Of a stretch of DNA of 64,000 nt, positions 1 through 7,442 are shown one piece after another. The stretch is from Gemmobacter lanyuensis. GTDB lineage: Bacteria; Pseudomonadota; Alphaproteobacteria; Rhodobacterales; Rhodobacteraceae. The translations under genes were made by a program, and so were the position numbers. Position 1 is the first letter of the stretch. Each line of letters opens with the position of its first letter. The stretch covers positions 494,180 through 558,179 of the forward strand of contig NZ_BMYQ01000001.1 of the NCBI RefSeq assembly GCF_014652355.1, written 5' to 3'. The notes beneath the pieces were generated by a model that saw nothing but the letters and a program-made list of their open reading frames with translations, made no database searches and had not been told where the DNA came from.

Positions 1-665
1 CGCAGCCCCGGTTCAGCGGCAATGCGGGCAGCAGCCTGTTCCAGCAGCAGATCCGCCATGCCCTCGGCGCTGACTTGGGCCACAAGGGTGACCGTCTCGC
101 CATTTTCTGCCAGCTTCATTTCGATCTGGGTCACATGCAGACCGCCGATACCCAAGGTGCGCAGGATCAGGGCGCGCAGTTCTCCCTCGGTGCTGGCGGC
201 CCCGGTTACGGTCACGGCATAGTGGCGCAGGATCGGCAGGCCGGCGCGGGTCTTCTTTTTCAGCCATTTCACAAAGGGCCGCAGGCCAAGGTTCACGAAG
301 ACCACAAACCCTGTCAGCAACAGCGCATGGGGCCAGAAGCCTGCCCCCGCCATCAGGCCCACCGCCGCCGAACACCACAACGTCGCCGCCGTATTCAGGC
401 CATGCACGTTGAAACCGTCGCGAAAGATGATGCCGGCGCCCAGAAAGCCGATGCCGCTTACGACCTGCGCCGCGACCCGGGTCGGGCTGACCTCGGCCGG
501 AAACAGGGTCGAGAAGATGACAAAGGCGGCAGCCCCCAGCGCCACAAGCGCATTCGTCCGAAGCCCCGCCATGCGCTGTCGTACCTGCCGCTCGGACCCG
601 ATCAGGGCGCCGCATCCCAGCGCGACACCAAGGTTGATGGCGGCAACGGTCAGGCTTGGGATCAT
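1..665 (-). CDS. mgtC: MgtC/SapB family inner-membrane protein (C-terminus beyond the left edge)
   Basis: About 221 codons are visible; the stop lies outside the window. The N-terminal half has several hydrophobic helices and the family signature around residues 33-50 (RMAGLRTNALVALGAAA), followed by a Gly-rich membrane stretch (VSGIGFLGAGIIF). A basic linker (WLKKKTRAG) near residue 137 leads to a cytoplasmic ACT-like tail. MgtC proteins act at the inner membrane in growth at low Mg2+ or phosphate and inhibit the F1Fo ATPase in pathogens; the role in this non-pathogenic relative is unknown. The start ATG at 665 follows a GGAG ribosome site. Direct repeats upstream resemble a Pho box, so phosphate control is possible. 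Confidence 0.85.
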   Translation of the reverse strand, partial: MIPSLTVAAINLGVALGCGALIGSERQVRQRMAGLRTNALVALGAAAFVIFSTLFPAEVSPTRVAAQVVSGIGFLGAGIIFRDGFNVHGLNTAATLWCSAAVGLMAGAGFWPHALLLTGFVVFVNLGLRPFVKWLKKKTRAGLPILRHYAVTVTGAASTEGELRALILRTLGIGGLHVTQIEMKLAENGETVTLVAQVSAEGMADLLLEQAAARIAAEPGL

Positions 666-725
666 GGGGCGTCTCCTCTGGTTGGTCTGCCGACCCTACC
701 CTTCGGTGACGCCTTCGTGTAAAAG

Positions 726-748
726 TTTTACGACAGATTTACGACACA
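726..748 (-). promoter_or_regulatory. Pho-box-like direct repeat upstream of mgtC
   Basis: On the minus strand two identical 9-bp units, TGTCGTAAA, lie 11 bp apart, about 60-80 bp upstream of the mgtC start codon. The layout matches the PhoB consensus of two CTGTCAT units at 11-bp spacing separated by an AT-rich gap. The difference from consensus is G for A at the fifth position in both units. An 11-bp period is also typical of other OmpR-family regulators, so the regulator is inferred. Confidence 0.5.
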
Positions 749-788
749 AGCGTCGGGGAAAGGCACTGCGCCACCCCCTGACGCTGCG

Positions 789-1460
789 TCAGATCAGCCC
801 CAGATCCTCGCAGAGCGACACGGCCTGGGTGCGGTTCTTGGCGCCCAGTTTGGCAAAGATCGACCGGATATGCATCTTGACGGTGGTTTCCGGCGCATCG
901 ATTTCAGCCGCGATCTCGCGGTTCATCAGCCCCGCGCGGATCAGGTTCAGGATCTTGACCTCATATTGGCCAAGACTTTCGGTTGGCGCCCGCCGCGCCA
1001 CCGGAGCGGTCCCTGCAGAGGCGAAGATGCGCGGGGGCACAAAGACCTCGCCTGCCGCCATGAACTGCACGGCGCTGACGAAAGACCGCAGCGGCATGGA
1101 TTTCAGGATGACCCCCATCCCCCCTGCGTCGATCACCGAAAGCATCGCGGCCTTGTCGACCTCATTGGCCAGGATCGCGACCCCGGTCGAGGATGCGAAG
1201 ATCGGCAAGCGCAACAGCGCCTGAGCGCATTTCGGGGTAAACTTTTCATAACCGATCAGGGCGAGATCCGGCTTCGTCTCGGCGATGACCCGTTCAATTT
1301 GCGGCAGACCATCGGGCTGCAACAGGCGGATTTCGCCATGATCGGCGAAATGCAGCATCAACAGATCGACAAGCAGTTGATTTTCCTCGATCAGCAGGAT
1401 CGAAGTTGCTTTGGGCGACGGATCGCGGGGCGACTGCTTTACGGTCCAGATCGAAGGCAT
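789..1460 (-). CDS. LuxR-family response regulator with atypical receiver domain
   Basis: The protein has 223 residues. Residues 20-140 form a receiver-like domain starting ILLIEENQLLVD and keeping the switch lysine in LKSMP. Residues 155-223 form a LuxR/GerE helix-turn-helix (LGQYEVKIL, then NREIAAEIDAPETTVKMHI, then KLGAKNRTQAV). The usual phospho-acceptor aspartate after beta-3 is replaced: the sequence reads PDLALIGYEKF where PDLxLLDxxxP is expected, so classical phosphorylation is unlikely. It is transcribed alone. No cognate kinase is adjacent and the target genes are unknown. DNA-binding function is well supported; the input is not. Confidence 0.8.
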   Translation of the reverse strand: MPSIWTVKQSPRDPSPKATSILLIEENQLLVDLLMLHFADHGEIRLLQPDGLPQIERVIAETKPDLALIGYEKFTPKCAQALLRLPIFASSTGVAILANEVDKAAMLSVIDAGGMGVILKSMPLRSFVSAVQFMAAGEVFVPPRIFASAGTAPVARRAPTESLGQYEVKILNLIRAGLMNREIAAEIDAPETTVKMHIRSIFAKLGAKNRTQAVSLCEDLGLI

Positions 1461-1626
1461 TGTGACGCACGTCCTCTGTATCGAAGGTGCGTGGAGAAAT
1501 GTTATAGATGTCCTGCGGCCACAAGTTATCCAGATGGTAAATTTTTGGCAGAGGATAGGCCTGCATACCTGCTGTGCGGCAAATATATCCTTTCAGACAT
1601 ATCCAAGGGTTTAGCTTGCCGCAGCG

Positions 1627-2472
1627 TCAGACACAACGTGACCAGTTTTGCATCAACTGGATCAAACCCTCTGTCGTGTCCGGCAAGGGCGCACCCTGGG
1701 GCAGCAGGCCGTGGGCCCGTGCAGCAAGGGCGATCTGCAACAAAAGGGGTTGGCGCAGATGAACCTGCGCCAGAAGCGCGGGATTTGAAAGGATCTCTGT
1801 CGCCTCGCCCTGAGCGATGACCGCCCCATCGTGAAAAAGCGCAACGTCATCCGCAAGCCGATGGGCCAGGTCCACATCATGCGTCGAAAAGACCAGCGTC
1901 ATGCCATCTGCGGACAGACGCTCCAGCAGTGTGATCAGGTCTTCGGTCGCGCGATGGTCAAGCCCCGCGGTCGGTTCATCCAGCAGCAATATCTGCGGCT
2001 GCATCGCCACCGCCCCCGCAATCGCCGCGCGCTTCTTTTGCCCACCCGAAAGCATATGCGTGGCCCGGTCACGCAGGTCGGTCAGGTTCAGCGCCTGAAG
2101 CGCCGCCTCGACCCGCGCGCGCGCGGCCTCGCGATCCAGCCCGAGGTTCAGCGGCCCGAAGGACACATCCTCAAACACCGTCGCCGCGAAAAGCTGGTCA
2201 TCGGCATCCTGCAACACCAGCCCCACCACCTTGCGCCAGTCGGCCAGACCCTTGCGGCTATAGCTGCCGGGCTGGCCCTGCACCTCGATCCGCCCGGCCG
2301 AGGGGCGCAGCGTGCCGTTCAGATGCAGGAAAAGTGTCGACTTCCCGGCCCCGTTCGGCCCCAGAATCGCGAGCTTGCGTCCCCGCCGGACGGTCAGCGA
2401 CAGATCACGCAGCGCGGTGATGCCGCCGGGGAAGCTGTAGCACAGGCCCTCGGCCCGCAGGATGGCGGTCAC
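1627..2472 (-). CDS. cbiO: Cobalt ECF transporter ATPase CbiO
   Basis: This 281-residue ABC ATPase powers cobalt import by the CbiMNQO energy-coupling-factor complex at the inner membrane. Walker A is GPNGAGKST near residue 38, the signature is LSGGQKKRAAIAG, Walker B is ILLLDEPTAGLD, and a switch histidine is in FSTHDVD. It starts with GTG at 2472, which overlaps the cbiQ stop in a GTGA, so the two genes are probably translationally coupled. It is the last gene of the riboswitch-led operon and is followed by the intergenic gap before the LuxR gene. The cobalt assignment rests mainly on cbiM, cbiN and the B12 riboswitch. Confidence 0.9.
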   Translation of the reverse strand: MTAILRAEGLCYSFPGGITALRDLSLTVRRGRKLAILGPNGAGKSTLFLHLNGTLRPSAGRIEVQGQPGSYSRKGLADWRKVVGLVLQDADDQLFAATVFEDVSFGPLNLGLDREAARARVEAALQALNLTDLRDRATHMLSGGQKKRAAIAGAVAMQPQILLLDEPTAGLDHRATEDLITLLERLSADGMTLVFSTHDVDLAHRLADDVALFHDGAVIAQGEATEILSNPALLAQVHLRQPLLLQIALAARAHGLLPQGAPLPDTTEGLIQLMQNWSRCV

Positions 2473-3203
2473 AGCAGCACCCCGGCCGTGGCAATGGCAG
2501 CCTCTAGCCCCAGAATGGCCGCCAGAACCGTGGCTGAGGCGCGCGGCATATCACGCAGGACGCGCATCTCACCCTCCCACCCGCGGGCCGCAAGCCCGGC
2601 TTCAAGCCGCCGGGCGCGGTCCAGCGCGCGGGGCAGAAGGTTCGCGATCAGCATCCCGAGGCCCCGCAGCCAGCGCCGATAGGACGACCGCCGCTGCCGC
2701 GCGATCTGGGCATGGTTCATTGCCATGGCGGCATCTGAAATCAGAAAGGTGAAGCGGTAGGTCAGCAGCGCGATCTCGACAATCTCGCGCGGCAGACCGA
2801 TCCGGCGCAGGCCGACCAGCAGATCAGACACCGGCGTGGTGAGCGACAGGAGCAGCAGGCAGGACAGCGCCGCCAGCGCCCGCAGCACCAGAAGCCCCGC
2901 CTGCGCGGCACCCGTGGCCGAAAAGGCAATCCCGTCCGGCCCAAGCTCCACCAGCAGCGCTGCGGCGCCGGTCAGCAGAAATCCCATCGGCAGCGCCGCC
3001 GCCTGCAGCCAGACCCGCAGCGGCACCCGCGCCCAAAGAAAAGTCGCGGGCAACACCACGCCCCCCACCAGCAGCGCCCCCGGCAGCGGTGGCAAAGCCA
3101 CCGCCAGACCCAGCATTCCAAGGCAGAACAGGCTTTTTTCCGCCAGCGGCCGGTTGCGCCACGGGCTGAGGTGCGCGGCCTGATCAATGAAGGAGCCCGA
3201 CAT
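2469..3203 (-). CDS. cbiQ: Cobalt ECF transporter membrane subunit CbiQ
   Basis: The protein has 244 residues with about five membrane helices and is the transmembrane coupling (T) component that joins CbiM to the ATPase CbiO. The CbiQ/EcfT features are visible: an N-terminal region rich in Pro, Leu and Gly (SPWRNRPLAEKSLF), then helices, and two Ala-Arg-Gly type coupling segments near the C-terminus (RALDRARRLEAGLAARGWEG). I chose ATG 3203 because it lies one base after the cbiN stop; an open frame continues upstream but overlaps cbiN. It is the third gene of the operon. Confidence 0.88.
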   Translation of the reverse strand: MSGSFIDQAAHLSPWRNRPLAEKSLFCLGMLGLAVALPPLPGALLVGGVVLPATFLWARVPLRVWLQAAALPMGFLLTGAAALLVELGPDGIAFSATGAAQAGLLVLRALAALSCLLLLSLTTPVSDLLVGLRRIGLPREIVEIALLTYRFTFLISDAAMAMNHAQIARQRRSSYRRWLRGLGMLIANLLPRALDRARRLEAGLAARGWEGEMRVLRDMPRASATVLAAILGLEAAIATAGVLL

Positions 3204-3204
3204 C

Positions 3205-3516
3205 TTATTCCGCCGGACGGGTCCGCGCGTCTTCAGCCAGACGGGCATTGCGCTCTTTCGCCTGACCGTGCAGGCGACCGACGACATAGCCGATCACCAG
3301 CGCCCCGAGCGCGGCTTGCAGCGCGAACATCAGGCTTTCGATTTCCTTGCTGGGTGGGGTCCAGATCGGGTCGAACCAAGGCTCGAACCCCGGTGTCGCT
3401 TCGATCACCGCAGCGGCATGGCCATCGGCCCCGCCAAACTCTCCCCCGAGGATCAGCGGCACCACGACCAGCGCCACCGCCCCCAACAGCAACCAGACGG
3501 AACGATGGATCCGCAT
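3205..3516 (-). CDS. cbiN: Cobalt transport auxiliary protein CbiN
   Basis: This is a 103-residue protein with two membrane helices, at residues 8-26 and 62-81, flanking a short periplasmic loop with the acidic and aromatic motif FEPWFDPIWTPPS. That loop and the helix after it (KEIESLMFALQAALGA) are typical of CbiN, which assists metal loading into CbiM. The tail is charged and cytoplasmic. The start codon overlaps the cbiM stop in TGATG, and the stop lies one base before cbiQ. The presence of CbiN rather than NikL/NikN points to cobalt rather than nickel. Confidence 0.9.
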   Translation of the reverse strand: MRIHRSVWLLLGAVALVVVPLILGGEFGGADGHAAAVIEATPGFEPWFDPIWTPPSKEIESLMFALQAALGALVIGYVVGRLHGQAKERNARLAEDARTRPAE

Positions 3517-4184
3517 CAGCGCACCTCGCCCGCAACAAGACCGCCCTTGCCGGACAGAAGCGACCGGCCCGACAGCGCATCCATGACCACCACGGTCAAC
3601 AGCCCCTCGGCAATGGCCAGCGGAACCTGCGTCAGCGCGAAAATGCCGCCGAACTTGACCAGCGCCCCGGCAAAGCCGCTGACCGGATCGGGATAGGCCA
3701 GCGCAAGCTGCACCGCCGTGCTGACATAGGTCGCAAGATCCCCCATCGCCGCCGCAAGAAACAGCGTCAGCGCAAAGCCAAGACCCAGGTTCCGGCCGAG
3801 CTTCCAAAGACCATAGCTGACCCAGGGCCCCACAATTGCCATCGAAAAGGCGTTGGCCCCCAGCGTGGTGATGCCGCCATGCGCCATCAGCAGCGCCTGG
3901 AACAGCAGAACGATCACCCCGATCACCGCCATGACGCCGGGGCCGAACAAAACCGCCCCCAGTCCCGTGCCAGTCGGGTGCGAACATGACCCCGTCACAC
4001 TGGGCAGTTTCAGCGCCGATAGGACAAAGGCAAAAGCGCCCGAAGCGGCCAGCGTCATCCGCGCCTGCGGATTGTCCTGCAGCGTCTTTCTCAGTTTGAT
4101 GACGCCCGCGACCACGAAGGGGGTCGAGGCGGCATACCAGGCGATGCAGTGGGATGCGGGCAGATAGCCCTCCATGATATGCAT
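3516..4184 (-). CDS. cbiM: Cobalt ECF transporter substrate-binding subunit CbiM
   Basis: The protein has 222 residues. It begins [13 protein letters not shown]; in this family the N-terminal Met-His segment threads into the protein and supplies the metal ligands, so start ATG 4184 is essential to the assignment. A second conserved region reads [16 protein letters not shown], followed by helices that include [17 protein letters not shown]. CbiM binds Co2+ at the periplasmic face of the inner membrane. It is the first gene of cbiMNQO. Its ribosome site GGAAGG lies in a small inverted repeat (4186-4200) downstream of a cobalamin riboswitch, consistent with control of translation by B12. Confidence 0.93.
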   Translation of the reverse strand: MHIMEGYLPASHCIAWYAASTPFVVAGVIKLRKTLQDNPQARMTLAASGAFAFVLSALKLPSVTGSCSHPTGTGLGAVLFGPGVMAVIGVIVLLFQALLMAHGGITTLGANAFSMAIVGPWVSYGLWKLGRNLGLGFALTLFLAAAMGDLATYVSTAVQLALAYPDPVSGFAGALVKFGGIFALTQVPLAIAEGLLTVVVMDALSGRSLLSGKGGLVAGEVR

Positions 4185-4185
4185 C

Positions 4186-4200
4186 TGGAAATTCCTTCCA
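4186..4200 (-). promoter_or_regulatory. Hairpin containing the cbiM ribosome binding site
   Basis: On the minus strand TGGAAGGAATTTCCA has self-complementary 5-base arms (TGGAA and TTCCA) that include and enclose the GGAAGGAA ribosome site just before the cbiM ATG. It is a plausible part of the expression platform of the upstream riboswitch. The pairing is seen in the sequence; its function is inferred. Confidence 0.4.
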
Positions 4201-4261
4201 CTTGAACCGTGGCGCGATACGGCACACCGGGAACACCCCGCCCCGGGTAAGCTCACGCACA

Positions 4262-4460
4262 CTAGGCAGATGGCAGGTCTCCTGACTCGCGGGTCGCTGA
4301 AAACCGGCTACCTTCCCGATCCGTATCCCCTGGTGGAAGCAGGGGGGATCAGTGGCACTACAGCCGTTTCCTAACCGCTCACAGTTGCGGGGGCAGCCAC
4401 GGATTCGGCCCCTGATGGGTAATCCTCACCGTGTTCCCTATTAATCCCATTCCTTCGGGA
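4262..4460 (-). ncRNA. Cobalamin riboswitch upstream of cbiMNQO
   Basis: Read on the minus strand, the region shows the conserved elements of the cobalamin riboswitch in order. GGGAACACGGTGAGGAT is near 4440-4424, GGCTGCCCCCGCAACTGTGA lies in the middle, and the B12 box AGTCAGGAGACCTGCCATC is at 4287-4269. The aptamer ends about 80 nt before the cbiM start. Adenosylcobalamin binding normally lowers expression of the downstream genes, here a cobalt importer that feeds B12 synthesis. The 5' boundary is approximate. Between this element and the HNH stop (4461-4546) I see nothing further apart from the presumed operon promoter. Confidence 0.93.
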
Positions 4461-4546
4461 ACCATCGGGGGCCAGTATTGTCCTCTGGCGCCTCAGGTCA
4501 AGGGCCGAGACGGAATTTCCCTGGAATGCGCGAAATTTTCCCGCGG

Positions 4547-5113
4547 TCAGGTCTCCAGCTCGCTGCCCCAGTACAGGAAGTCCATCCAGGTCTGGTGCAG
4601 CTCGGTCTTCATCCGCGGCAGGCGGCGGGCGGCGGCATCCAGCTCATAGGGGGTGGGAATGAAAGGTTGCCGCAACAGCCGCATCCCCGCCTGTTGCGGC
4701 GTCAGGTTGCCCTTCCGCAGATTGTCCGCCCCGCAGCAGGCGACGATATTGGTCCAGCTCGACACCCCGCCACGGCTGCGCGGCACGACATGGTCGAAGG
4801 TCAGCTCCTTCGCCGGGAACCGCTGGCCGCAATACTGGCAGGTGAATTCATCGCGCAGAAAGACGTGATAGCGCGTGAAGGCTGCCGATTTCCGCTTGCG
4901 ATAGCGCTTGAGCGCGATCACCGCCGGCACCTCGAAAGACTGGCTGGCGGAATAGACCTTCACATCCTCATAGGTTTTCACCTGGATCACACGCTGCTGC
5001 ATCACCGCAACAAAGGCGTCCTGCCAGCTCCAGACCGAAAGCGGCGCCCAGCTGAGCGGCTGCATATCGGCATTGAGCACAAGCGTCCTGAGATCACCGA
5101 TGGGCGCGTTCAT
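4547..5113 (-). CDS. HNH endonuclease family protein
   Basis: The protein has 188 residues from ATG 5113; an upstream in-frame ATG at 5137 lacks a ribosome site and abuts a terminator-like T-run, so I prefer 5113, which has GGGGGG before it. The C-terminal half holds the HNH fold: a CxxC pair (CQYCGQRF) followed by LTFDHVVPRSRGG and, after it, NIVACCGADNLRKGN, which gives the His and Asn of the motif and a second Cys pair for Zn. Stand-alone proteins of this type are very common in alphaproteobacteria and the biological substrate is unknown. No methyltransferase or phage gene is adjacent. Confidence 0.85.
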   Translation of the reverse strand: MNAPIGDLRTLVLNADMQPLSWAPLSVWSWQDAFVAVMQQRVIQVKTYEDVKVYSASQSFEVPAVIALKRYRKRKSAAFTRYHVFLRDEFTCQYCGQRFPAKELTFDHVVPRSRGGVSSWTNIVACCGADNLRKGNLTPQQAGMRLLRQPFIPTPYELDAAARRLPRMKTELHQTWMDFLYWGSELET

Positions 5114-5137
5114 GGCTGCCCCCCGTGGTCTGGACAT

Positions 5138-5399
5138 GAAAAAAGCGCGTGGAACCCACGCGCTGCCCGGAAATCTTCAAATATCCGAGGAAACCGGCCG
5201 GACTGTCCGGCAGAAGCGGCCCCTGACCGCCCGCACCGACCCTGCGGCCCGGCATAGCCCTGCCGCCCCCGGTCGGCCCTTGCGGCCGCCTGACCCTGCC
5301 TTGAACCCAGCCTTTTCCGAAATCGCCCTGCATCCGCGCAAGCCCCGTTTTCTTCGTCAGCCGTATCCACCGCACCAAGGGGCCGGATGCCCCCCGGTC
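5138..5399 (-). ncRNA. Candidate small RNA or HNH leader transcript
   Basis: This stretch has no convincing protein gene. It begins just after a good sigma-70-like promoter on the minus strand and ends in a strong GC hairpin (5144-5164) followed by six T residues. The distance from the expected start near 5399 to the T-run is about 260 nt. Within it are further self-complementary segments such as GCCGGACAGTCCGGCC. It could be a small RNA or an attenuated leader of the HNH gene at 5113. I tried to match it to 6S RNA, SRP RNA, RNase P RNA and tmRNA and saw no diagnostic motif. Confidence 0.4.
5144..5164 (-). terminator. Rho-independent terminator-like hairpin before the HNH gene
   Basis: On the minus strand AGCGCGTGGG, a short loop and CCACGCGCT form a 9-10 bp GC stem, followed directly by TTTTTT. 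It lies upstream of the HNH start codon and downstream of the promoter at 5406-5433. Confidence 0.65.
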
Positions 5400-5405
5400 A
5401 TTTAA

Positions 5406-5433
5406 ACTATATATCGCGTCGGACGACTGGCAA
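5406..5433 (-). promoter_or_regulatory. Sigma-70-like promoter
   Basis: On the minus strand TTGCCA (5433-5428) and TATAGT (5411-5406) are separated by 16 bp. The region is unusually AT-rich (tttaaactatatat) for this genome. It faces the candidate small RNA and the HNH gene. Confidence 0.5.
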
Positions 5434-5491
5434 GCCTCATGTTCTCGCGACGGCTTGTCGCAGAGCTGCATGACGGGGGTGTGACAACCGG

Positions 5492-6727
5492 TCAGCGCGT
5501 TTCGCGCGGGCGCAGCGCGAACCAGATCAGCGCGCCCCCTGCCAGCACGAGGAAGGGCAGCATCGCCATATTCACCGCCGACCACCCCGCCTGCACCGAT
5601 CCGCCGGCGCAGTTCATGAGCCCGCCCGAGGCGAAAGAGGCCATCGAAACGCCCGCGAAGACGACGAAATCGTTCAGGCCCTGCATCCGGCCACGCTCTT
5701 CGGGGCGGTAATGCGCGGCCAGCATGGTGGTGGCGCCGATGAAGCCGAAGTTCCAGCCAAGGCCCAACAGGACAAGCGCGATGTAGAAATTCTCAAGCTC
5801 CACGCCCGACATGGCGACGGCGCCTGCCGCTGCAAGGATCGTCAGGCCAAGCGCGATGACCTTTTCCACCCCGATCCGGGCGATGACATGGCCGGTGAAA
5901 AAGCTTGGCGCATACATGGCCAGCACATGGGCCGTGACGATATTGGCCGCATCCGCCGTTTCAAACCCGCAGCCCACCACCGCCAGCGGCGATGAGGTCA
6001 TCACAAGGTTCATCAGCGCATAGCTGACCGTGGCGCAGATCACCGCGACGGCGATGGCCGGGGTCCGCAGCAGCTCCATCCGGCTGCGGCCCTGCGGCGC
6101 GCCCGCCGCCCGCACCATCGGACGCGGCGCATGCAGGGCGGCAAACAGGAACATGCCCAGCAGATTCAGCGCGATCACCGTCAGATAGCTGCCCAGAAAC
6201 GGGATCACGAAGGCCTGCGCGGTGTATTTCACCAGCTGCGGGCCAAAAACGGCAGAGGCCAGCCCCCCGGCCATGACCCCGGAAATCACCTTGGGGCGGT
6301 AAGCCTCGGACGCCATATCCGCCGCGGCAAAGCGATAGAACCCCTGCGCCGACATATAGCCCCCGGTGAAGAGCCCGCTGATCGCAAAGAGCGGGAAAGA
6401 CCCGATCTGCAAACCCCAGGCCGCCAGCACCGCCCCCAAGGCCCCCGACAGCGCGCCGGTGACAAACCCGGCCCGCCGCCCCCAGCGCTGCATGATCGCC
6501 GACAAGGGCTGCGCCCAGAGCATGGAGCCGATCACCGCCAGCGAAATCGGCAGCGTCGCCCAGCAGGGGTTCGAGGCCAGCGAACTGCCCGCCAGCCCCG
6601 CGATGGTAAAGATCACCGGCATCTGCGCGCCCAGAATGGCCTGTGCGGCAATCAGCACCCACATGTTGCGGCGGGCGATGCGGTCATCGAACTGGGGTTC
6701 GGCGGGGGGAAATGCGGCGTCGGTCAT
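5492..6727 (-). CDS. MFS transporter
   Basis: This is a 411-residue major facilitator superfamily protein with about 12 membrane helices. The loop between helices 2 and 3 carries MQRWGRRAGFVTGALSGALGA, the expected basic MFS motif A position. A second repeat half begins near residue 210 (RTPAIAVAVICATVSYALMNL). Sequences like LAAHYRPEERGRMQGLNDF are typical of a broadly distributed bacterial MFS clade annotated as drug exporters. The substrate cannot be deduced. I chose ATG 6727, since the upstream open frame would cover the divergent glycosylase promoter. Confidence 0.85.
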   Translation of the reverse strand: MTDAAFPPAEPQFDDRIARRNMWVLIAAQAILGAQMPVIFTIAGLAGSSLASNPCWATLPISLAVIGSMLWAQPLSAIMQRWGRRAGFVTGALSGALGAVLAAWGLQIGSFPLFAISGLFTGGYMSAQGFYRFAAADMASEAYRPKVISGVMAGGLASAVFGPQLVKYTAQAFVIPFLGSYLTVIALNLLGMFLFAALHAPRPMVRAAGAPQGRSRMELLRTPAIAVAVICATVSYALMNLVMTSSPLAVVGCGFETADAANIVTAHVLAMYAPSFFTGHVIARIGVEKVIALGLTILAAAGAVAMSGVELENFYIALVLLGLGWNFGFIGATTMLAAHYRPEERGRMQGLNDFVVFAGVSMASFASGGLMNCAGGSVQAGWSAVNMAMLPFLVLAGGALIWFALRPRETR

Positions 6728-6812
6728 GGCGCGAGGTAAGCCTGCCGGGCGGCCTTGTGCAAGGGCTTTGCCCGCGGCTAGCCTGCGACAGATCGGAATT
6801 CGGGGCAGCGGC

Positions 6813-7442
6813 ATGGTCGGACGCATCATCGAGACGGAGGCGGACATCGCCGAAGGCATGGCCTGGCTTGCCGCCCGCGACCCCCGCTTTGGCGTGGCGC
6901 ATGACCTGACCGGCCCGCTGCCGCTGCGCCGCAAGCCCGAAGGTTTTGCCGAACTGCTGGGGGCGATTGTCAGTCAGCAGGTTTCCGTCGCCTCGGCGCG
7001 GGCGATCTGGGGCCGGGTGGAAAGTGCTGGGCTGATCACCCCCACCGCCATTCGCGCCGCCAGCGATGACGACCTGCGCGCCTGTGGCCTGTCGCGCCCG
7101 AAGCTGCGCTATGCCCGTGCCTTGGCCGAAGCCGGTATCGACTTTGACGCCCTCCGCCACCTGCCCGATGCCGAGGTCATCACCCGCCTGACCGCCGTGC
7201 CGGGCATTGGCGCCTGGACGGCTGAAATCTATGCGATGTTCAGCCTTGGCCGGGCGGATGTCTTTGCCCATGCCGATCTCGCGCTGCAGGAAGGCGCGCG
7301 GGCGCTGCTGGGGTTGGAGAGCCGCCCCAATGAACGGGCGATGCGGGTGCTTGCCGCGGAATGGACCCCCTGGCGGGCGGTTGCGGCGCGGCTCCTCTGG
7401 GCCTACTACCGGGTGGCAAAGCAACGCGAGGGGATCAGATGA
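6813..7442 (+). CDS. DNA-3-methyladenine glycosylase II, AlkA family
   Basis: This 209-residue protein removes alkylated bases in base excision repair. It has the HhH-GPD fold: an N-terminal helical part (LLGAIVSQQVSVASARAIW), then the helix-hairpin-helix LTAVPGIGAWTAEIYAMF. About 15 residues later comes the catalytic aspartate region DVFAHADLALQEG. It lacks the extra N-terminal beta domain of E. coli AlkA and so is of the short form. The stop overlaps the start of the following esterase in ATGA, so the two are co-transcribed. Confidence 0.88.
   Translation: MVGRIIETEADIAEGMAWLAARDPRFGVAHDLTGPLPLRRKPEGFAELLGAIVSQQVSVASARAIWGRVESAGLITPTAIRAASDDDLRACGLSRPKLRYARALAEAGIDFDALRHLPDAEVITRLTAVPGIGAWTAEIYAMFSLGRADVFAHADLALQEGARALLGLESRPNERAMRVLAAEWTPWRAVAARLLWAYYRVAKQREGIR

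Noticed and set aside
4547-5113. HNH gene as part of a restriction or phage module
   Set aside because: No methyltransferase, terminase or other phage gene adjoins it; stand-alone HNH genes are common in this group.
5138-5399. 6S RNA, SRP RNA, RNase P RNA or tmRNA
   Set aside because: The ends do not pair into a 6S-type rod, and none of the conserved SRP, RNase P or tmRNA sequence motifs was found.
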